From positions 1,364,001-1,428,000 of the forward strand of contig NZ_JAERQZ010000001.1 in NCBI RefSeq assembly GCF_016735515.1: a stretch of 64,000 nt of DNA, read 5' to 3'. A program made the translations under genes and the position numbers. Positions 25,748 through 31,425 of this stretch are shown piece by piece. The stretch is from Piscinibacter sp. HJYY11 (GTDB taxonomy: Bacteria; Pseudomonadota; Gammaproteobacteria; Burkholderiales; Burkholderiaceae_C). The notes below the pieces were generated by a model. The model saw nothing but the letters and a program-made list of their open reading frames with translations, had not been told where the DNA came from and made no database searches. Numbering within the stretch: position 1 is the stretch's first letter; each line of letters opens with the position of its first letter.

Positions 25748-25919
25748 ACGCTTGACCCGTACCTGACGCGCCGCTGGTTGTTCAATGCCGGCGCGAGATC
25801 AGGTCAAGGTTGCATCGTTCTTTGGCGAACCTGAAGTCCACCTGCTCACCTTGGTGAAGAAGATTGGCCCCAAGACGATCAAGAGCATTGACGCGGCGAC
25901 GCCGCGGTGGCTTTGAACT

Positions 25920-26261
25920 GTGCCGCTCGTTGTGTTGGTAAATCGTGGCACAGCCGGTGGGGCAGAAGCCCTGGCACAGGTTCTGCGCGAGCGCCGTGGT
26001 GCAAAGCTCGTCGGGGAACCGACGCCTGGCTTCGGTCTCGTTGCCACTCGCTTTGTGCTCGATGGCGCCGCGGCCATTCGTCTCCAAACGGCACGCATGG
26101 AGTCTGGACTCGGGGCGGGTTGGCTGGGGTCTGGGCTGGCGGTCGACGTGCATGCCCCTGATGTAGCGGACTTGGAGTTTGGTGCCCCCGGTGATGCGTC
26201 GATCGAGGCGGGAGCACGCATTCTTTCCCGAGCATCGCGTCCTGAGCCGAAAGAGCGCTGA
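25920..26261 (+). pseudogene. S41 (C-terminal processing) peptidase fragment
   Basis: A 113-codon frame from GTG 25920 reads VPLVVLVNRGTAGGAEALAQ, then VLRERRGAKLVGEPTPGFGL, which follows the S41/CtpA catalytic core (VDRFSASASE, then GEPTFGKG in E. coli Tsp). The PDZ and N-terminal parts are absent. At the aligned positions the catalytic Ser is Gly (TAGGAE) and the catalytic Lys is Phe (PGFGL). An in-frame stop lies just upstream at 25914-25916 and no ribosome site is seen. It is a decayed fragment, or less likely an inactive ligand-binding remnant. The preceding 170 bases hold nothing recognisable. Confidence 0.68.
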
Positions 26262-26326
26262 CGGGCTGGAATCAGTCCGGACCGGTCTCGTCGCCGAGAG
26301 CCGGTCGTCGCCGCTGCTGAATACGC

Positions 26327-27232
26327 CTACCCGGCCAGGTCCTTGTCCAGCAAGCAGTCGATGAACGCGCCAAGAAGGGCCGGCCGGTGCTGCCGGTTTG
26401 GGTAATAGAGAAACAGCCCTGGGCGCGAGATCGACCAGTCGGCGAGGACCTGGACCAGCCGCCCCTGCGCCAACAGATCCGCCACGCCATCGCGCTCGAA
26501 GTGATAGGCGATGCCGAGCCCGTTCACCGCAGCCGCGACGCCGATGTCCGGGTGGTTGGTGACCACCGGGCCATCGACCGCCACTTCGAGTCGCTTTCCT
26601 CTTTTCTGGAACTCCCACCGATAGTGCCTGCCGTCCATCTGCAGCCGCCAGTTGATGCAGGCGTGGCGATGCAGGTCGGCGGGTGTTCTGGGGGTACCTC
26701 GACGCGCGAGGTACTCGGGCGACGCCACGGCGACCATGTCCAGGTCGGGGGTGAGGCGCACGGCGACCATGTCCTTGTCGAGCCGCCCTCCCACGCGGAT
26801 ACCCGCGTCGAACCGGCCGACCACGATGTCGGCCAGCGCGTCGTCGACCACGATGTCGAGCACGACGTCTGGATATGCCCGGTGAAAGCGTGAAAGCCGC
26901 GGCGCAATGACGTTTCTGGCGGCGATGCCCAGGGTGTTGATGCGAAGCGTTCCCGTGACCCGCCCTGTGGCCTCGCTGGCTTCGGCGACTGCGGCGTCCA
27001 TTTCCCGAAACAAGGGGGCGATGCGCTTGTAGAGCCGCTCGCCGCTGGCCGAGGGCGCGACGCTTCGAGTCGTCCGGTTGAGCAGGCGCGCGCCGAGCCG
27101 GCTTTCCAGCTGACGAATGGTCTGGCTGAGTGCAGACGGCGAAAGGCCCAGGTGCTCCGCAGCCCGCGCGAAGCTCGCCCGTTCGACCACGGCGGCAAAG
27201 GCCTTCAACTCGGCGAAATCAGACCCGCGCAT
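26327..27232 (-). CDS. LysR-family transcriptional regulator
   Basis: A 301-residue regulator. The helix-turn-helix is at about 4-63 (ELKAFAAVVERASFARAAEH, then LSPSALSQTIRQLESRLGA), and the effector domain follows. The pattern NRTTRSVAPSASGERLYKRI and VGGRLDKDMVAVRL is typical of the CrgA/PgrR-like branch found next to oxidoreductase genes. It diverges from the mini-ORF and SDR gene at 27337-28226, which is the usual target arrangement. Just upstream of its ATG lies an inverted repeat TATGT-N10-ACATA (27233-27252), a possible autoregulatory site. Confidence 0.9.
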   Translation of the reverse strand: MRGSDFAELKAFAAVVERASFARAAEHLGLSPSALSQTIRQLESRLGARLLNRTTRSVAPSASGERLYKRIAPLFREMDAAVAEASEATGRVTGTLRINTLGIAARNVIAPRLSRFHRAYPDVVLDIVVDDALADIVVGRFDAGIRVGGRLDKDMVAVRLTPDLDMVAVASPEYLARRGTPRTPADLHRHACINWRLQMDGRHYRWEFQKRGKRLEVAVDGPVVTNHPDIGVAAAVNGLGIAYHFERDGVADLLAQGRLVQVLADWSISRPGLFLYYPNRQHRPALLGAFIDCLLDKDLAG

Positions 27233-27252
27233 TATGTACTCTTTTCAACATA
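27233..27252. promoter_or_regulatory. Candidate LysR binding site
   Basis: TATGT at 27233-27237 and ACATA at 27248-27252 form a perfect five-base inverted repeat with a 10-base spacer, directly ahead of the LysR start codon (27230-27232, minus strand) and within the divergent promoter region of the SDR gene. The size fits a LysR recognition element. Prediction only. Confidence 0.4.
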
Positions 27253-27336
27253 GCTCATCAAAATTCTAGGCCATTCACTAAATACCGCCCGGCGCGCATC
27301 CTTCGGTCCGTCATTCACCCCTACGGAGCCATCCAC

Positions 27337-27447
27337 ATGCACACCTTGACCCTTCCCGCGCCGGTCGCCGCGTACTTTGCGGCCGAACCCTCCTACCGTT
27401 TTTGCCTCGAGAATGGCCTGATCGCAACGCTGGAGGTCGCAGCATGA
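27337..27447 (+). pseudogene. Collapsed SnoaL/NTF2-like gene (36 codons)
   Basis: From ATG 27337 the frame reads [20 protein letters not shown] then [16 protein letters not shown], and its stop overlaps the SDR start (ATGA at 27444-27447). [12 protein letters not shown] is the usual beginning of SnoaL-like proteins that sit beside SDR genes, and RFxLENGxIAxLE is their usual ending. The roughly 70-80 residues in between are missing. It looks like an in-frame internal deletion that kept the coupling to the SDR gene, so it may now serve as a leader peptide. Confidence 0.5.
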
Positions 27448-28226
27448 GCTTCGACCTCCAACTCACAGGGCGGCGTGTGCTGGTGACCGGCGGCACCAAG
27501 GGTTTGGGCGCTGCTCTCGTCAAGAGCCTTCACGAGGCCGGAGCGCAGGTCATGACGACGGCGCGCTCCGCGCCCGAGCACCCCCAGGAAGGCGTGACCT
27601 ACATCCAGGCCGACCTGACGACCGCGGAAGGCGTGAGGAAGCTGGCGGGCGAGGTCCTGCAGCGCTGGGGCAGCGTCGACATCCTGGTCAATTCCCTCGG
27701 AGGATCGACCGCCCCGGCCGGCGGCTTCGCGGCCCTGGATGACGCGGTCTGGTTCAACGAGCTGAACCTCAACTTCATGTCCGCCGTTCGCCTGGACCGT
27801 GCGCTGCTGCCGGCCATGCTGGCCAAAGGTGCGGGCGTGATCCTGCACGTGACCTCGATCCAGCGTGTGCTGCCGCTTCCGGAGTCGACGACCGCCTATG
27901 CCGCGGCGAAGGGGGCCCTGTCCACGTACAGCAAGTCCTTGTCGAAGGAGGTCACGCCGAAAGGGGTTCGCGTCCTGCGCGTCTCGCCAGGCTGGATCGA
28001 GACCGAAGCCTCGGTCGTGTTCGCCGAGCGAATGGCAGCCCAGGCAGGCACCGACTACGAGGGCGGCAAGAAGCTCGTCATGGACTGGCTCGGCGGCATA
28101 CCGGTTGGCCGCCCCGCCAAACCGCAGGAGGTTGCCGACTTGATCACCTTCCTGGTATCGCCACGTGCGGCATCGGTGTCGGGCTCGGAGCACGTCATCG
28201 ATGGCGGGACGGTGCCCACCGTATAG
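27444..28226 (+). CDS. SDR-family oxidoreductase
   Basis: ATG 27444 gives 260 residues of a classical short-chain dehydrogenase. The cofactor motif [18 protein letters not shown] (TGxxxGxG) is at about 13-30, the NSLGG-type motif near 90 (usually NAG), and the catalytic residues are Ser138, Tyr152 and Lys156 ([12 protein letters not shown]). NAD(P)H-dependent reduction or oxidation of a carbonyl or hydroxyl group is expected. The substrate is unknown. It is translationally coupled to the mini-ORF ahead of it and diverges from the LysR gene, its probable regulator. The arsenic island begins 60 bases beyond its stop. Confidence 0.9.
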   Translation: MSFDLQLTGRRVLVTGGTKGLGAALVKSLHEAGAQVMTTARSAPEHPQEGVTYIQADLTTAEGVRKLAGEVLQRWGSVDILVNSLGGSTAPAGGFAALDDAVWFNELNLNFMSAVRLDRALLPAMLAKGAGVILHVTSIQRVLPLPESTTAYAAAKGALSTYSKSLSKEVTPKGVRVLRVSPGWIETEASVVFAERMAAQAGTDYEGGKKLVMDWLGGIPVGRPAKPQEVADLITFLVSPRAASVSGSEHVIDGGTVPTV

Positions 28227-28274
28227 ACCTCGGGACATGGGGCCATGGTTGACCCCATGGTTCCTAAATTCCAA

Positions 28275-28289
28275 TATACTCGAACGATG
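28275..28289 (+). promoter_or_regulatory. Putative -10 box of arsR, implying a leaderless mRNA
   Basis: TATACT at 28275-28280 lies six bases before ATG 28287, so a transcript starting at the usual distance would begin at or next to the start codon. TTC/GAA arms around the box (ttccaatatactcgaa) could be the ArsR operator. A TTGACC at 28249-28254 is 20 bases away, longer than the ideal spacing. Confidence 0.4.
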
Positions 28290-28610
28290 GAAGAAAAAGA
28301 CGTCGTTCGTTCCCTCGCCGCGCTGGCCCATGACCTGCGCCTCAAGATTTTTCGTGCCCTGGTCGTGGTCGGCCAGCAGGGCATCACGCCCGGCACGATG
28401 GTCGAGCACCTCGACGTGCCCGCCGCCACCTTGTCGTTCCACCTGAAGGAGCTCAGCAACGCGGGCCTCGTCACTCAGGAGCGCCAAGGCCGCAACCTCA
28501 TCTACCGCGCCTCGTTCGAGCACATGAACGGGCTGCTGGGTTTCCTGACCGAGAACTGCTGCCAGGGCGAGGCCTGCCTGCCAGCCACCACCACATCCTG
28601 CGATTGCTGA
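28287..28610 (+). CDS. arsR: ArsR-family arsenic-responsive repressor
   Basis: ATG 28287 gives 107 residues (a start at 28245 would add 14 unlikely residues). It has the ArsR winged helix-turn-helix (HDLRLKIFRALVVVG, then PAATLSFHLKELSNAGLV). It lacks the classical ELCVCDL site. Cysteines are instead at the C terminus: Cys91-Cys92, Cys97, Cys105 and Cys107 (ENCCQGEACLP, SCDC). Vicinal C-terminal cysteines are known to bind As(III) in Acidithiobacillus-type ArsR proteins, and related ones respond to methylarsenite. It leads the arsI-arsC-arsC-aquaporin operon and should derepress it when trivalent arsenicals bind. Confidence 0.88.
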   Translation: MEEKDVVRSLAALAHDLRLKIFRALVVVGQQGITPGTMVEHLDVPAATLSFHLKELSNAGLVTQERQGRNLIYRASFEHMNGLLGFLTENCCQGEACLPATTTSCDC

Positions 28611-28623
28611 CCAGGGAGACACC

Positions 28624-29103
28624 ATGAAGCGATTCCACGTTCACCTTCACGTCGACGACCTGGCGCAGAGCATCGCGTTCTACTCCAAGCTCTTCGCCGC
28701 TCAGCCAACACGTACCGAGGACGACTACGCCAAGTGGATGCTGGACGACCCACGCATCAACTTCGCCATCTCCACCCGCGGCAGCAAGCCTGGCGTCGAC
28801 CACCTGGGTTTCCAGACCGACAGCGCCGAGGAGCTGGACGAACTGAAGCGGCGCGCCGACGCGGCCGACCTGGTCGTCTCCGACAGCGGCGAAACGAGCT
28901 GCTGCTACGCGCGCAGCGAGAAGCACTGGGTGACAGACCCTCAAGGCGTCGCCTGGGAGCACTTCCACACCCTGGGTGACATTCCCGTCTTCAGCGAGAA
29001 GACTGCGCAGCCCTCGGTCGAGCCCAGCGCCTGCTGTGCCACCACCACCCGCGGCAAGCCGATCGGTATTCCCGTCGCAGCCGCCCGTTCCTCCTGCTGC
29101 TGA
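28624..29103 (+). CDS. arsI: ArsI-type C-As lyase (ArsI/CadI family dioxygenase)
   Basis: A 159-residue vicinal-oxygen-chelate protein. The iron ligands of known ArsI enzymes are visible as His5 (MKRFHVHLHV), His60 (GVDHLGF) and Glu112 (AWEHFH), and the substrate-binding vicinal cysteines as Cys93-Cys94 (ETSCCYAR). The reaction is oxygen-dependent cleavage of the carbon-arsenic bond of methylarsenite or aromatic arsenicals, yielding arsenite. Beyond the usual domain it carries a 40-residue tail with two more Cys pairs (SACCAT and the final SSCC), perhaps for holding arsenicals. It lies 13 bases after arsR. A role in cadmium resistance (CadI) is a less likely alternative. Confidence 0.87.
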   Translation: MKRFHVHLHVDDLAQSIAFYSKLFAAQPTRTEDDYAKWMLDDPRINFAISTRGSKPGVDHLGFQTDSAEELDELKRRADAADLVVSDSGETSCCYARSEKHWVTDPQGVAWEHFHTLGDIPVFSEKTAQPSVEPSACCATTTRGKPIGIPVAAARSSCC

Positions 29104-29112
29104 GATCCGATC

Positions 29113-29610
29113 GTGGCTGACCGTCCCTACAACGTCCTCTTCATCTGCACCGGCAACTCGGCACGGTCGATCCTGGCCGAAGCCTTCTTGAACCACCTCG
29201 GGCGCGATCGCTTCAAGGGGTTCTCCGCAGGCAGTTCGCCTCGGGGCGCCGTGCACCCGATGACGCTGGCCGCCCTGCAGCATTTCAAGCTTCCCGCGGA
29301 GGGCTATCGCAGCAAGAGCTGGGAAGAATTCGCCCGCCCCGACGCCCCTGTACTCGACTTCGTCTTCACCGTCTGCGACCAAGCCGCCGGCGAAGCATGC
29401 CCGGTCTGGCCCGGCCAGCCGATGACCGCCCACTGGGGCATGCCCGATCCGGCGGCGGTCGAGGGCAGCGATGCCCAGAAGCAGCAAGCCTTTCTCGACG
29501 CGGCCGTGCTGCTCAAGCGGCGCATCGAACTGATGCTTTCCCTTCCCTTCACCACCCTGGACAAGCTATCGCTGCAGCACGCTGTCCGCGACATTGGCAA
29601 GCAAGCCTGA
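29113..29610 (+). CDS. arsC: Arsenate reductase, thioredoxin-linked (LMW-phosphatase type), copy 1
   Basis: A 165-residue protein with GTG start at 29113, nine bases after arsI. The anion-binding loop is CTGNSARS (Cys12 to Arg18), and the cysteine relay used by this class is completed by Cys88 (TVCDQAA) and Cys96 (EACPVWPG). It reduces As(V) to As(III) with electrons from thioredoxin. AHWGMPDPAAVEG and the C-terminal helix are typical of the family. It forms a tandem with a second arsC of similar length and shared spacing of the three cysteines. The two may differ in reductant or expression. Confidence 0.92.
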   Translation: MADRPYNVLFICTGNSARSILAEAFLNHLGRDRFKGFSAGSSPRGAVHPMTLAALQHFKLPAEGYRSKSWEEFARPDAPVLDFVFTVCDQAAGEACPVWPGQPMTAHWGMPDPAAVEGSDAQKQQAFLDAAVLLKRRIELMLSLPFTTLDKLSLQHAVRDIGKQA

Positions 29611-29619
29611 GACACCAAG

Positions 29620-30126
29620 ATGACCACCCACGTCCTCATCCTCTGCACACACAACTCGGCGCGCAGCGTCTTGAGCGAAGGCATGCTGAACCACTGGGCG
29701 AAGAAGCTCGGCCGAGACGTCCAAGCCCACAGCGCCGGCAGCGCCCCGAGTGGCCGCATCAACACGTTCGCCATCGAAGCCCTTGAAGCTGCCGGCGTCG
29801 ACACCGCCGGCTACCGCAGCAAGAGCTGGGACGAATTCAGCCAGGACGGTGCACCGCCTCTGTCCATCGTGATCACGGTGTGCGACAGCGCCGCGGCTGA
29901 GCAATGCCCCGTGTTCTTCGGTGGCACCGGCGGCCAACCGGTCAAGGTGCATTGGGGCTACCCGGACCCGTCAAACGCCGAGGGCGGCGACGAGGGCAAG
30001 CGCCGGGCGTTCGAGCTGACACGCCAGGCCATCGGTTACCGGATGCTCCAGCTGCTGCAGCTGCCGCTCGAAAGCATGGTCAAGGCCGACCTGCAGCGTG
30101 CGCTGCTCGACATCTCGAGGAACTGA
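29620..30126 (+). CDS. arsC: Arsenate reductase, thioredoxin-linked (LMW-phosphatase type), copy 2
   Basis: A 168-residue paralogue nine bases downstream of copy 1. The catalytic loop is CTHNSARS (Cys9 to Arg15), with relay cysteines Cys88 (TVCDSAA) and Cys96 (EQCPVFFG). The CTHNSARS form is the commoner one in betaproteobacterial arsenate reductases; copy 1 has the variant CTGNSARS. Both conserve YRSKSW at about 65-70. The product arsenite would leave through the aquaporin encoded immediately after, whose start is one base past this stop. Confidence 0.93.
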   Translation: MTTHVLILCTHNSARSVLSEGMLNHWAKKLGRDVQAHSAGSAPSGRINTFAIEALEAAGVDTAGYRSKSWDEFSQDGAPPLSIVITVCDSAAAEQCPVFFGGTGGQPVKVHWGYPDPSNAEGGDEGKRRAFELTRQAIGYRMLQLLQLPLESMVKADLQRALLDISRN

Positions 30127-30127
30127 G

Positions 30128-30835
30128 ATGGACCTGCCCCGCAAGCTTGCTGCAGAGGCGCTCGGAACCGCGCTGCTGCTGGCCGTCGTGATCGGTTCCG
30201 GCATCATGGCCGAGCGCCTGTCCGGTGGGAATGTCGCCGTCGCGCTGCTGGCCAACACCTTGGCCACGGTGGGCGGCCTCTACATCCTGATCGAGGTCTT
30301 CGCCCCCATCAGCGGTGCCCACTTCAATCCGGCGGTCAGCGCGGTGATGGCCTGGCGGGGCGAGCTCCCGGCCGGCGTCCTGGTGCTGTACATCGCAGCG
30401 CAGCTCCTCGGCGCCATGCTCGGTGCCTGGCTGGCGCATGCAATGTTCGACATGAGCATCCTCCAGTTCTCGACCAAGCTGCGCACGGGCATGGGCCAGT
30501 GGATCGCCGAAGCGGTCGCCACGGCCGGGCTGCTCCTCGTCATCCTGCGCGCGCCCGCTGGCCGCGGTGCAGCCATGGTGGCCTGCTACATCGGCGCGGC
30601 GTACTGGTTCACCGCGTCGACCTCGTTCGCCAACCCGGCCGCAGCATTCGGCCGCATGTTCAGCGACAGCTTTGCTGGCATCGCGCCCAGCAGCGCGCCG
30701 GGTTTCATGCTGGCCGAGCTGGTTGGAGCGGGCATCGGGGTGCTGATCCACCGTGCCTTGAGCGCGACCGAATCCACAGCGCCCGCGCGCGAGCAGGCGC
30801 TGGACACGAGCGCCCAGCAGATCCACGAGGCGTAG
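30128..30835 (+). CDS. MIP-family channel (AqpS-like aquaglyceroporin of an ars operon)
   Basis: A 235-residue inner-membrane channel with six helices and two NPA loops, Asn67-Pro-Ala (GAHFNPAVSAV) and Asn169-Pro-Ala (SFANPAAAFGR). The Arg that normally follows the second NPA and forms the selectivity filter is Ala here (Ala172), which should widen the pore and admit bulkier or charged arsenic species. Similar replacement is known in AqpS of the Sinorhizobium ars operon, where the channel stands in for an arsenite pump. It begins one base after arsC copy 2. With no ArsB or Acr3 gene in the window it is a likely exit route for arsenite downhill. Confidence 0.88.
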   Translation: MDLPRKLAAEALGTALLLAVVIGSGIMAERLSGGNVAVALLANTLATVGGLYILIEVFAPISGAHFNPAVSAVMAWRGELPAGVLVLYIAAQLLGAMLGAWLAHAMFDMSILQFSTKLRTGMGQWIAEAVATAGLLLVILRAPAGRGAAMVACYIGAAYWFTASTSFANPAAAFGRMFSDSFAGIAPSSAPGFMLAELVGAGIGVLIHRALSATESTAPAREQALDTSAQQIHEA

Positions 30836-30927
30836 CCAACGTGGCTCCGTGAGGGCCGCAACCGTTCTGTCGGTCAGATAGATGCTATTGACAACCATCA
30901 AAAGGGAGCCAAACTTGCGCTCATCTA

Positions 30928-30942
30928 GTTGCTACACACAAC
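30928..30942. promoter_or_regulatory. Candidate MarR operator
   Basis: GTTG (30928-30931) and CAAC (30939-30942) form a short inverted repeat three bases before the marR start codon, where a MarR dimer could autorepress. A TTGACA at 30888-30893 may be the -35 box of the promoter, but no good -10 box was found at ideal spacing. Confidence 0.35.
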
Positions 30943-30945
30943 CTT

Positions 30946-31425
30946 ATGAAACCCCTCAAGAGCGACGCGGGCGAGATTCTTCGGGAGGTGGCGCGCCTCT
31001 ACACACGCGCCCAGCGCGTCGTCGCCGATTGCTGCCGCACCACCAACACCCAGTGTCATCTGTTGACCGAGCTCGGCCGAAGCGGCCCGCTACCGCTGTC
31101 GGAGTTGGGCACACGAGTGATGCTCGAGAAGAGCTGGGTGTCACGCGCCGTCGATGCGATGGTGGAGCGTGGACTGGTCACCAAGGAGCCGAACCCGCTC
31201 GACGCAAGAAGCTGGCTCGTCACGCTCACCGACGACGGCGAGCAAACCGTCCATGACCTGAACGCCACCCTGGACCAGCATGCCGAGCAACTGATGAGTT
31301 CTCTCAGCGACGAGGAACGCAAAACGGTCCGGGCCTCACTCCTGATCTTGATGAAGGCCTTGCGCGAAGACACCGCCGCCAATTGCTGCATCGCGCCGGC
31401 CAGCAAAAGGGAATCCAAATGTTGA
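30946..31425 (+). CDS. MarR-family regulator with cysteine pairs
   Basis: A 159-residue MarR protein with the winged helix-turn-helix at about 50-95 (PLSELGTRVMLEKSWVSRAV, then RGLVTKEPNPLDARSWLVTL). It carries six cysteines in an unusual layout: Cys29-Cys30 and Cys37 in the N-terminal dimerisation helix (ADCCRTTNTQC), and Cys147-Cys148 and Cys159 at the C terminus. In an arsenic island this suggests sensing of trivalent arsenicals by thiolate ligation or oxidation, which is inference. It is separated by 110 bases from the first ars operon, has GTTG-N7-CAAC just before its start, and overlaps the next gene by seven bases. Confidence 0.84.
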   Translation: MKPLKSDAGEILREVARLYTRAQRVVADCCRTTNTQCHLLTELGRSGPLPLSELGTRVMLEKSWVSRAVDAMVERGLVTKEPNPLDARSWLVTLTDDGEQTVHDLNATLDQHAEQLMSSLSDEERKTVRASLLILMKALREDTAANCCIAPASKRESKC

